22,259 nt of DNA, from assembly GCA_035570595.1 (NCBI GenBank), contig DATMLF010000125.1, forward strand, positions 1-22,259, read 5' to 3'. The stretch is from AP-15 sp035570595. Its GTDB lineage: Bacteria > Pseudomonadota > Alphaproteobacteria > ATCC43930 > CGMCC-115725. The notes under the pieces are model-generated. The model was not told the origin of the DNA, did not search any database, and saw only the letters and a program-made list of their open reading frames with translations. Of the stretch, positions 1 through 8,112 are shown piece by piece; position 1 is the first letter of the stretch, and every line of letters begins with the position of its first letter. Position numbers and translations under genes: made by a program.

Positions 1-2331
1 GGCGTATTGATGCCGATGGGGTTCGAGTTCGGATGGGGGCGGCGGTTGGCGGTCGTGATGGGCCGCGACGAAGAGGCCGAGCCGAAGCGCTTTGACCTGA
101 GCCTGTTTGTCGCCGAAACGAATGCCGGAAAGCTCCAGATCCCGGCATTGAACGAGGAAGGGCCGCAGCGCCTTTTGCCGAGCGGGGACGACGACCTTGT
201 CGTGCTGGAGCGGCGGACCGAAAGTGCCGACGATCGCGTGCGGATCGTGGTCAACCGCGACCCCAGCGCCCCACGCCAGCTGCGCACGGATCCGGCGGAC
301 GGCGTGCTGACCGTCGAGCCGCTTGGCCTGTGCGTCGTGCGCATTGACAAGGCGGCGCGCCGGGCAGCGATGCCGCGGGGATGGCGGCCGGACGCGCGCA
401 TCCAGATCGAAGACGTCTACCCGCAGCTCGACGGTGGCCGCTACCCGGTCAAGCGCATCGCCGGCGAAACCTTCGAGGTGTGGGCCGACCTGTTTCGCGA
501 CGGTCACGACAAGTTGCGCGGCGTCGTCAAGCACCGGCACGAGAACGGGCCGTGGCATGAGGCGCCGCTCGTGTTCTTCGACAACGACCGCTGGGTCGGG
601 CGCTTTCGGCTCGACCGGGTCGGGGTGTGGCGTTACACGATCGAGGCGTGGACCGATCGGTTTGAAAGCTGGCGCGAGGAAGTCGAAAAAAAGCTCGACG
701 CCGGTCAGGATGTGTCTCTCGAACTGCTGGAAGGCCGGGCGGTCGTCGAGGACGCGCTGCCCGAGGCGGACGCCGCCGACGCCGCCGCGATTCGCGCGTT
801 GCTGCACAACCTCGATCGCCCCGAGGATGCGTCCGGCCGGCAACAGCCGCTGCTGTCGGAGGCGACGCGCGCGCTGATGGCGCGGGCATCGCCGCGCCGC
901 GACCCGACGCGCTATCCCCACGAGTTCGAAGTCGTCGTCGACCGCGCGGCAGCGCGCTTTTCGGCGTGGTACGAAATGTTCCCGCGCAGCCAGGGCCGCG
1001 TCCCCGGAAAAGGCGCCAGCTTTGACGACTGCATCGCGCGATTGCCGGAGATCGCGGATCTCGGTTTCGATGTCGTCTACCTGCCGCCAGTCCACCCGAT
1101 CGGCCATGTTAACCGCAAGGGCAAGAACAACGACCCCCGCGCCTTGCCCGGCGACCCCGGCAGCCCCTATGCGATCGGCTCGGAAGAGGGTGGCCACTGC
1201 GCCGTCGAGCCCGGTCTCGGCACGCTCGCCGATTTCCGCCGGTTGGTGTCCGCGGCGGCTGTTCAGGGAATGGAGGTGGCGCTCGATTTTGCCGTGCAGT
1301 GCGCCCCCGACCACCCTTGGGTGCGCGAGCATCCGCAATGGTTCCACTTTCGCCCCGACGGCTCTATCAAGTACGCCGAGAACCCGCCCAAGAAATACGA
1401 AGACATCGTCAACGTCGACTTTGACACCGAGGACCGCGACGCCTTGTGGACGGCGTTGCGCGACGTAGTGCTGTTCTGGGTCGGCGAGGGCGTCCGCATC
1501 TTCCGTGTCGACAACCCGCACACCAAGCCGGTGCCGTTCTGGGAGTGGCTGATCCGTGAGGTCAAGCAGCAGTCCCCCGACACCATCTTTCTGTCCGAGG
1601 CCTTCACCCGGCCAAAGATGATGCAGGCCTTGGCCAAGGCCGGGTTCAGCCAGTCTTACACGTACTTTACCTGGCGCAATACCAAGGCCGAATTGACCGA
1701 ATACCTGACCGAGCTGATGCAGTTCCCGGCCCGCGAGTTTTTCCGCCCGAACTTTTTCACCAACACCCCGGACATCCTGCCGGTCTTTTTGCAGGAAGGC
1801 GGTCGCCCGGCGTTTCGCATCAGGCTGGCGCTGGCGGCAACCTTGTCGCCGGCCTACGGGATCTACAACGGCTTTGAATTGTGTGAGAACACGCCGATCC
1901 CGGATCGCGAGGAATACCTCGATTCCGAGAAATACGAATTCAAGGTCTGGGATTGGGACCGGCCGGGCAACATCAAGGACGCCATCCGCGCCGTCAACCG
2001 CGTGCGCCGCGACAACCCGGCGATGCACGCGTTTTTGAACCTGCGGTTTCTGCCGTGCGAAGAGCCCGATATACTGGCCTATGCGAAAATATCAGCGGAC
2101 CCGCCGAATGCCGTCATCGTCGTCGTCAACCTCGACCCATATGCGGCGCATGAGGCCGAGGTCGAGCTGCCGCTGCCGGCGCTCGGATTGGCTGCCGAAG
2201 ACGAGTTCCGCATGGAGGAAGCGTTCACCGGGGCGGTATCTGAGTTCCGTGGCGCGCGGCAGCGCTTCCGACTCGACCCCGAAATCAACCCGGCCTTGAT
2301 CTTCCGGCTGCTGCGGTCCAAGCGCATATGA
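1..2331 (+). CDS. glgE: GlgE-type alpha-1,4-glucan:maltose-1-phosphate maltosyltransferase, 5' partial, probably fused to an upstream amylase-like domain
   Basis: GlgE (GH13) transfers maltose from maltose-1-phosphate onto the non-reducing end of alpha-1,4-glucan in the cytoplasm. The GlgE N-domain begins near base 390 (RIQIEDVYPQLDGGRYPVKR). The catalytic barrel follows, with LPPVHPIGHVNRKGKNN, the nucleophile motif RVDNPHTKP (Asp codon 1510-1512) and the acid/base motif FLSEAF (Glu codon 1597-1599). These two residues are 29 apart, as in characterised GlgE. The frame is open to base 1. Its first residues, GVLMPMGFEFGW, look like the end of another GH13 barrel, and a beta-sandwich-like stretch ending near VEPLGLCVVRID follows. 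I therefore read the gene as truncated by the window rather than starting at TTG 7 or ATG 10. A stand-alone GlgE could start at ATG 370, but nothing separates it from the upstream frame. The stop overlaps the next start (ATGA). The GlgE assignment is firm; the fusion is inferred. Confidence 0.93.
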   Translation, partial: GVLMPMGFEFGWGRRLAVVMGRDEEAEPKRFDLSLFVAETNAGKLQIPALNEEGPQRLLPSGDDDLVVLERRTESADDRVRIVVNRDPSAPRQLRTDPADGVLTVEPLGLCVVRIDKAARRAAMPRGWRPDARIQIEDVYPQLDGGRYPVKRIAGETFEVWADLFRDGHDKLRGVVKHRHENGPWHEAPLVFFDNDRWVGRFRLDRVGVWRYTIEAWTDRFESWREEVEKKLDAGQDVSLELLEGRAVVEDALPEADAADAAAIRALLHNLDRPEDASGRQQPLLSEATRALMARASPRRDPTRYPHEFEVVVDRAAARFSAWYEMFPRSQGRVPGKGASFDDCIARLPEIADLGFDVVYLPPVHPIGHVNRKGKNNDPRALPGDPGSPYAIGSEEGGHCAVEPGLGTLADFRRLVSAAAVQGMEVALDFAVQCAPDHPWVREHPQWFHFRPDGSIKYAENPPKKYEDIVNVDFDTEDRDALWTALRDVVLFWVGEGVRIFRVDNPHTKPVPFWEWLIREVKQQSPDTIFLSEAFTRPKMMQALAKAGFSQSYTYFTWRNTKAELTEYLTELMQFPAREFFRPNFFTNTPDILPVFLQEGGRPAFRIRLALAATLSPAYGIYNGFELCENTPIPDREEYLDSEKYEFKVWDWDRPGNIKDAIRAVNRVRRDNPAMHAFLNLRFLPCEEPDILAYAKISADPPNAVIVVVNLDPYAAHEAEVELPLPALGLAAEDEFRMEEAFTGAVSEFRGARQRFRLDPEINPALIFRLLRSKRI

Positions 2332-5300
2332 GCCCACCCGACGACGCGACCGCACCGCTGAGCCTGGCGCGTGCGGCGCCGCGCACCGCGCCCACGGACC
2401 CGTTGTGGTACAAGGACGCCATCATTTACCAGCTGCACGTCAAAGCCTTTTTCGACGGCGACGACGACGGCATCGGCGATTTCCAGGGGCTGTGCCGCAA
2501 GCTCGACTATCTCCAGGATCTGGGGGTGACGGCGTTGTGGCTATTGCCGTTTTACCCCTCGCCGCTGCGTGACGACGGCTACGACATCGCGGACTACAAA
2601 AACATCAACCCGTCCTACGGGCGGATGCACGATTTCCGGATTTTCGTCCGCGAGGCGCACCGCCGTAATCTGCGGGTCGTGACCGAGCTCGTCATCAACC
2701 ACACCTCGGACCAGCATCCCTGGTTCCAGCGCGCCCGGCAGGCGAAACGCGGCTCTCCGTGGCGTGATTTTTATGTGTGGAGCGACACCGACCAGAAATT
2801 CCCCGAGACCCGCGTCATTTTCGTCGATTCGGAGAAATCGAACTGGGCGTGGGACCCGGTGGCGCAGGCCTATTACTGGCACCGGTTCTACGCTCACCAG
2901 CCCGACCTCAATTTCGACAATCCGCGGGTGTTCCGGGCGGTTGCCGACGTGATGAAGTTCTGGCTCGACCTCGGGGTCGACGGGATGCGGCTCGACGCGG
3001 TGCCGTACCTGATCGAGCGCGAAGGCACGATCAACGAGAACCTGCCCGAAACCCACGAGGTGCTGCGCCGGCTGCGCCAGGAGCTCGATCATCGCTACGG
3101 CGACCGCATGCTGCTCGCTGAGGCCAACCAGTGGCCGGAGGACGTGCTGCAGTATTTCGGGGCCGGCGACGAATGCCACATGGCGTTTCATTTCCCGCTG
3201 ATGCCGCGGATCTACATGGCGGTGTCGACCGAGGACCGCCATCCGATCACCGACATTATGCGGCAGACGCCCGACATCCCGGATTCATGCCAATGGGCGG
3301 TGTTTTTGCGCAATCACGACGAGCTGACCCTCGAAATGGTCACCGACCGCGAGCGCGATTATCTGTGGAACCACTACGCCGCCGACCGGCGCGCCCGCAT
3401 CAATCTCGGGATCAGGCGGCGGCTTGCGCCGTTGATGGAGAATGACCGCCGCCGGATCGAATTGTTGAACGCGCTCCTGATCTCGATGCCGGGCACCCCG
3501 GTGATCTATTACGGCGACGAGATCGGCATGGGCGACAACGTCTTTTTGCGCGACCGCGACGGTGTGCGCACGCCGATGCAATGGACGTTCGACCGCAATG
3601 GCGGGTTCTCGCGCACCGATCCCGAGCGCCTCTATTTGCCGCCGATCATGGATTCGGTCTACGGCTTCGAGGCGGTCAACGTCGAGGCGCAGAGCCGGTC
3701 GCCGTCGTCGCTGTTGAACTGGATGAAGCGGCTGATCGCCGCCCGCCGCGCGCGGCGCGCCTTTGGCCGCGGCATATTGCGTTTTCTTTACCCGTCGAAC
3801 CGCAAGGTCATCGCCTATCTGCGGTGCTACGAGGACGAGGTCATCCTGTGCGTCGCCAACCTGTCGCGCTCGCCGCAGGCCGTCGAGCTCGACCTCGGCG
3901 AGTACCGCGGCCGCCAGCCGGTTGAGCTCCTGGGGCGCAGCGTCTTTCCGTCGATCGGCGAGCTGCCCTATCTGTTGACCCTTCAGGGGCACAGCTTTTT
4001 CTGGTTCGACCTGCTGATGACATCGCAGGAGTCCGCGAGCTTGCAGGCGCCACCCCCCGAATTCGTGACCCTCGTCATGCCGCAAGGCTGGCCCGATATG
4101 TTCCGCCCGCACAACCTCCAGCAGCTGGAACGCGACATCGTGCCGGCGTTTCTGCCCCGGCAGCGGTGGTTCGCGGCCAAGGACCAGCGCATTGCGCGCG
4201 CCATGGTGCGCGCCCAGGGTGAGGTTGTCCGCCCGCCGCAAGGCGACGCCCCCGGCGAGACCTATCTTGCGAGCGTGGTCGAGATCGGGCTCCGCGACGG
4301 CGGCCGGCAATTTTATTTTCTGCCGTGCGCGGCGGTCTGGTCGCCGGCCGAGAGCGACCTGCGGCAGAGCCTCGCCCCGGTGACGTTCGCCGAATTGCGC
4401 CAGTTTCGCCGCGAGGGTGCGCTTGTCGACGCGCTCTCACAAGACGGATTTTCGCTGGCGCTGATGGAGGCGATCGGCCGCGAGGCGACCGTGCCGCTCG
4501 ACCGCGGCGAAATTCGCTTTGTCCAAACGCCGAGCTACGAGCAGACGCCCCCGCCCGAGCGGCTGACGGTCCGCCGCGGCGGAGTCGAGCAGTCCAACAG
4601 TTCGGTGTTTTTCGACGAATACGGGATGCTGAAGCTGTACCGGCGGCTCGAGGCCGGCCCGCACCCCGAAGTCGAGATGTCGCGGTTTCTGGTCGAGCGC
4701 GCCGGGTTCGCCAATACCCCGCCGCCATTGGCTACCGTCGAGTTGACGCTTCAAGGCGACGACGGCCCTCAGACAATGGCGCTCGGCGTGCTGTTCGGCT
4801 TTGTGCGCAACCAGGGCGACGGCTGGACCCAGGCGCTGAATTACCTGACGCGCTACCTCGACGATGTCCTGGTCGCGACTGGCGAGCGCTCGTCCGAACT
4901 GCCGGACCCGGATTTGTTCTTTCTGGCCTTGGCGCGTCAGATCGGCATTCGCACCGGCGAGATGCACCGCGCGCTCGCCGAGCAGGCGGGCGACGACCCC
5001 GATTTCGCACCCGAGCCGATCACCCGCGAAGACATCGCCCAATGGCGCCAGGCGCTCGAGGGCGCAACGACCGAGATGCTGATGCGGCTCGAGCGCGAGC
5101 GGGCGCGACTGCCCGAAAAAGCCGGCGGGCTGGCCGGCGAGCTGCTGGCGTCGCGCGAGCGGCTGTTGCAGCAAATCCGAACCCTGCTGCCGCACGAGAT
5201 CGCGGCGCAAAAAACCCGCTTTCACGGCGACTACCACCTGGGCCAGACCATTGTCGTGCAGAATGACTTTTACATCGTCGACTTCGAGGGCGAGCCGACG

Positions 5301-5696
5301 CGGCCGTTGTCCAGCCGGCGCGCCAAAAGCTCGCCATTGCGCGACGTAGCCGGCATGATCCGCTCCTTTGACTATGCCGCGGTCGCCGCGGTGCGCCAGC
5401 TCGCCGAGACCCGCACCGCCGCCGAGCCGCGTATGACCGAGCTTGCCGAGACCTGGCGCCAGCGGGCAGTCGACGGCTTTCGCGCCGCCTACCGCAAGAC
5501 GATGCGCGGCTGCACCGCCTTTCCGGCGAGCAAACGGCAGGCCCGCGACCTGACCGCGTTCTTCATCCTGGAAAAGGCGGTATACGAGGTGTTCTACGAG
5601 CTCGCGAACCGGCCGTCCTGGGTGGACATCCCGCTGCAAGGCATCCTCGGCATCCTGAACAGGCAAAGGGCAGGGGCTGGTGCCGAAGCGTCCTGA
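2328..5696 (+). CDS. treS: Trehalose synthase-maltokinase fusion (TreS-Mak)
   Basis: This 1122-residue bifunctional protein interconverts trehalose and maltose (TreS, GH13) and phosphorylates maltose with ATP to maltose-1-phosphate (Mak, also called Pep2), the GlgE donor. Residues ~22-560 are TreS: WYKDAIIYQLHVKAF at the start, nucleophile Asp223 in GMRLDAVPYL, acid/base Glu265 in LLAEANQWPED and Asp331 in FLRNHDELTLEMV. From about residue 588 the maltokinase begins with its N-terminal cap (LPRQRWFAAKDQ). It continues to a phosphotransferase-like catalytic loop HGDYHLGQ (Asp968) and a metal-binding DFEGEP (Asp985). The ATG overlaps the upstream stop by four bases, so translation is probably coupled. 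Fused TreS-Mak proteins are well known in proteobacteria, and all key residues are present. Confidence 0.97.
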   Translation: MSPPDDATAPLSLARAAPRTAPTDPLWYKDAIIYQLHVKAFFDGDDDGIGDFQGLCRKLDYLQDLGVTALWLLPFYPSPLRDDGYDIADYKNINPSYGRMHDFRIFVREAHRRNLRVVTELVINHTSDQHPWFQRARQAKRGSPWRDFYVWSDTDQKFPETRVIFVDSEKSNWAWDPVAQAYYWHRFYAHQPDLNFDNPRVFRAVADVMKFWLDLGVDGMRLDAVPYLIEREGTINENLPETHEVLRRLRQELDHRYGDRMLLAEANQWPEDVLQYFGAGDECHMAFHFPLMPRIYMAVSTEDRHPITDIMRQTPDIPDSCQWAVFLRNHDELTLEMVTDRERDYLWNHYAADRRARINLGIRRRLAPLMENDRRRIELLNALLISMPGTPVIYYGDEIGMGDNVFLRDRDGVRTPMQWTFDRNGGFSRTDPERLYLPPIMDSVYGFEAVNVEAQSRSPSSLLNWMKRLIAARRARRAFGRGILRFLYPSNRKVIAYLRCYEDEVILCVANLSRSPQAVELDLGEYRGRQPVELLGRSVFPSIGELPYLLTLQGHSFFWFDLLMTSQESASLQAPPPEFVTLVMPQGWPDMFRPHNLQQLERDIVPAFLPRQRWFAAKDQRIARAMVRAQGEVVRPPQGDAPGETYLASVVEIGLRDGGRQFYFLPCAAVWSPAESDLRQSLAPVTFAELRQFRREGALVDALSQDGFSLALMEAIGREATVPLDRGEIRFVQTPSYEQTPPPERLTVRRGGVEQSNSSVFFDEYGMLKLYRRLEAGPHPEVEMSRFLVERAGFANTPPPLATVELTLQGDDGPQTMALGVLFGFVRNQGDGWTQALNYLTRYLDDVLVATGERSSELPDPDLFFLALARQIGIRTGEMHRALAEQAGDDPDFAPEPITREDIAQWRQALEGATTEMLMRLERERARLPEKAGGLAGELLASRERLLQQIRTLLPHEIAAQKTRFHGDYHLGQTIVVQNDFYIVDFEGEPTRPLSSRRAKSSPLRDVAGMIRSFDYAAVAAVRQLAETRTAAEPRMTELAETWRQRAVDGFRAAYRKTMRGCTAFPASKRQARDLTAFFILEKAVYEVFYELANRPSWVDIPLQGILGILNRQRAGAGAEAS

Positions 5697-8025
5697 TCCG
5701 CCGCAGGCCGACCCGGCCAAAGGCGAAAGCCTCCCTGGACCCGCGGGCCGGAGCGCCGACGCGATCTCGGTCGCGCCGCGGCGCGGCGCGGCGCCACGCC
5801 CCGAACCGGCGGCGCCAGCGGCGCCACCAGCGGCTCGCTCGCTGCCCGAGCCGGAAATCCTGGCGCTGGTCGAGGCGCGTCACGGCGACCCGTTCGCGGT
5901 ACTCGGCATGCACAAGACTGGCGCCGGCGTTGCGGTGCGCGCGATGCTGCCCGATGCCCAGCAGATGGCCGTCGTCGAAAGCCTGACCGGAGAGGTCGTG
6001 GCCGAGGGCGTGCGAATTCGACCGGAAGGCCTGTTCATTGCCGACGTCCCCGGTCGCCGCGAGCCGTTTCGCTATCGGCTGCGCGTGACGAGCGGCGGGA
6101 TCGTGCGCGAATTCGACGACGTATACGGCTTTTCGCCGGTCTTGGGCGAGCTCGACCTGTACCTGCTCGCCGAGGGCAACCACTTCGCGAGCTATTCGAA
6201 GCTCGGCGCCCATCCGGTCACGCATGAGGGGATCGAGGGGGTCGCCTTTGCGGTATGGGCCCCCAATGCCCGCTCGGTCAGCGTGGTCGGCGAGTTCAAC
6301 GCCTGGGACGGCAGGCGGATGCCGATGCGGCTGCGCGGCGCCACCGGCTTTTGGGAGCTCTTCGTGCCGGGGCTGCGACCCGGGCACTTGTACAAATACC
6401 AGCTGCACGGGCCGGACGAGCAGCTGTTGCCGTTGAAGGCCGATCCCCATGCCGAGCGTGCGGAACACCCGCCAAGCACAGCGTCGCTCGTCGCCGCCCC
6501 GTCGCGCCACGTCTGGCACGACGGCGTGTGGATGGCGGACCGCTGGCGCAACAACGAGCGCGAGGCGCCGATCGCGATCTACGAGGTGCATCTCGGCTCG
6601 TGGCGCCGCCGGCTGGCCGAAAACGGCCGATACCTGAGCTATCGCGAGCTCGCCGCCGAGCTTGTGCCGTACGTCGCCGGGCTGGGATTTACCCATGTCG
6701 AGCTGATGCCGATCATGGAGTACCCGTTCGACGGCTCATGGGGCTATCAGCCGATTTCGCTGTTCGCGCCGACCTCACGGTACGGCGCGCCCGACGATTT
6801 CCGCGCGTTGGTCGACGCTTGCCACCAGGCGGGGATCGGTGTCTTGCTCGACTGGGTCCCCGGGCATTTTCCGACCGACCCGCATGGGCTTGGCCGCTTT
6901 GACGGCACGGCACTCTACGAGCACGCCGACCCGCGCGAGGGCTTTCACCGCGACTGGAACACGCTGATTTACAATTACGGCCGCCGCGAGGTTTCGAATT
7001 TTCTGCTGTCGAACGCGCTTTACTGGCTGCGCGAGTTCCACATCGACGGCGTCCGCGTCGACGCCGTCGCCTCGATGCTGTACCGCGACTACAGCCGGCC
7101 CGACGGCGAGTGGGTCCCGAACGCCTTTGGCGGCCGTGAGAACCTCGAGGCGATCGTCTTTCTGCGCCGGGTCAACGAGTTGATCTACGGGGAATCCGGC
7201 GGGGCTATTTCGGTCGCCGAGGAGTCGACAGCCTGGCCGATGGTGTCGCGCCCGACCTATGTCGGCGGCCTCGGTTTCGGCTACAAATGGAACCTCGGCT
7301 GGATGCACGACACGCTCAGCTACATGTCCACCGATCCGATCTACCGGAAATACCGCCACAACGATTTGAGCTTTGGGCTGCTCTACGCATTTCACGAGAA
7401 CTTCATTCTGGCGCTGAGCCATGACGAGGTCGTGCACGGCAAAGGCTCGCTGATCGCCAAGATGCCGGGCGACCGTTGGCAGCGTTTTGCCAACCTGCGC
7501 GCCTATTTCGGCTTCATGTGGACCCATCCCGGCAAAAAGCTGTTGTTCATGGGCAGCGAGTTTGCGCAGGAGCGCGAATGGAACCATGACATCGGGCTTG
7601 ACTGGCAGCTGCTCGACGACCCGCTGCATGGCGGGGTGCAGCGGCTGGTCCACGATCTCAACGCGCTTTATCGCAGCACGCCGGCATTGCATCGGCTTGA
7701 CTGCGACCCGGACGGCTTCCAGTGGGTTGACGTCGCCAACGCCGCCGAGAGCGTGATCTCGTTTCTGCGGCGCGGCCGCGATCCGCACGACCTTGCGGTC
7801 GTCGTCTGCAACTTCACGCCCATACCGCGCGAGGATTACTGGATCGGCGTGCCGCGGCCGGGCCGTTATCGCGAGCGGCTGAACTCGGACGCGGTCGACT
7901 ATGGCGGCAGCGGGGTCGGCAATGCCGGCGAGGTGCACTCCGAGCCGCGGCCGATGCACGGCCACCAGCACGCGATCCGACTGCGGCTGCCGCCGCTCGG
8001 CACGCTGATTTTTACTGCCGACTGA
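5680..8025 (+). CDS. glgB: 1,4-alpha-glucan branching enzyme
   Basis: GlgB cleaves alpha-1,4 chains and rejoins them as alpha-1,6 branches, here probably on the GlgE product. The start chosen is GTG 5680, behind a purine-rich AAGGGCAGGGG, overlapping the treS-mak end by 17 bases. It gives 781 residues, longer than the usual ~730. The extra length is a Pro/Ala/Arg-rich, probably disordered segment (residues ~1-55). The N1 domain (LVEARHGDPFAVLG) comes next, then a CBM48 module (WAPNARSVSVVGEFNAWDG, ~190) and the GH13 barrel. Catalytic residues are Asp461 in DGVRVDAVASML and Glu514 in ISVAEEST. They are 53 apart, as in E. coli GlgB. LSHDEVVHGKGSL supplies the third carboxylate. This is GlgB and not TreZ, judging from the AEEST and HDEVVHGK motifs. 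The start is less certain than the identity. Confidence 0.96.
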   Translation: MPKRPDPPQADPAKGESLPGPAGRSADAISVAPRRGAAPRPEPAAPAAPPAARSLPEPEILALVEARHGDPFAVLGMHKTGAGVAVRAMLPDAQQMAVVESLTGEVVAEGVRIRPEGLFIADVPGRREPFRYRLRVTSGGIVREFDDVYGFSPVLGELDLYLLAEGNHFASYSKLGAHPVTHEGIEGVAFAVWAPNARSVSVVGEFNAWDGRRMPMRLRGATGFWELFVPGLRPGHLYKYQLHGPDEQLLPLKADPHAERAEHPPSTASLVAAPSRHVWHDGVWMADRWRNNEREAPIAIYEVHLGSWRRRLAENGRYLSYRELAAELVPYVAGLGFTHVELMPIMEYPFDGSWGYQPISLFAPTSRYGAPDDFRALVDACHQAGIGVLLDWVPGHFPTDPHGLGRFDGTALYEHADPREGFHRDWNTLIYNYGRREVSNFLLSNALYWLREFHIDGVRVDAVASMLYRDYSRPDGEWVPNAFGGRENLEAIVFLRRVNELIYGESGGAISVAEESTAWPMVSRPTYVGGLGFGYKWNLGWMHDTLSYMSTDPIYRKYRHNDLSFGLLYAFHENFILALSHDEVVHGKGSLIAKMPGDRWQRFANLRAYFGFMWTHPGKKLLFMGSEFAQEREWNHDIGLDWQLLDDPLHGGVQRLVHDLNALYRSTPALHRLDCDPDGFQWVDVANAAESVISFLRRGRDPHDLAVVVCNFTPIPREDYWIGVPRPGRYRERLNSDAVDYGGSGVGNAGEVHSEPRPMHGHQHAIRLRLPPLGTLIFTAD

Positions 8026-8029
8026 CGAC

Positions 8030-8034
8030 AAGGA
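8030..8034 (+). promoter_or_regulatory. Strong Shine-Dalgarno in front of the mini-ORF
   Basis: AAGGA lies five bases before ATG 8040, just after the glgB stop. It is a better ribosome-binding site than anything directly in front of the glgX ATG at 8113. This suggests that ribosomes load here and reach glgX by coupling. Confidence 0.5.
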
Positions 8035-8039
8035 CGTTT

Positions 8040-8105
8040 ATGGCGGTGATTGTGGGCGTCCGCCTTATCTACCTGGCCGCTTTTTTCCTCTCGCTCGCAC
8101 ACTGA
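8040..8105 (+). CDS. Putative 21-residue hydrophobic mini-protein or leader peptide
   Basis: A short frame lies between glgB and glgX. It encodes MAVIVGVRLIYLAAFFLSLA followed by His and a TGA. The peptide is almost entirely hydrophobic, enough for one membrane segment, with a single Arg in the middle. It has a well-spaced AAGGA site and starts 14 bases after the glgB stop. It ends 7 bases before the preferred glgX ATG, an arrangement typical of a translationally coupled leader. I do not recognise it from any family. It could equally be a chance frame, since the glgX frame can be extended back over it to TTG 8050. Function is unknown. Confidence 0.3.
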   Translation: MAVIVGVRLIYLAAFFLSLAH

Positions 8106-8112
8106 GCGCGCG

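Noticed and set aside
5680..8025. Possibility that this gene is treZ rather than glgB
   Set aside because: The AEEST and LSHDEVVHGKGS motifs, the N1 plus CBM48 layout and the 53-residue catalytic spacing are those of branching enzyme.
8050..8112. TTG 8050 as the glgX start
   Set aside because: It would add 21 residues unlike GlgX N-termini and overlap the mini-ORF. ATG 8113 gives the expected protein.
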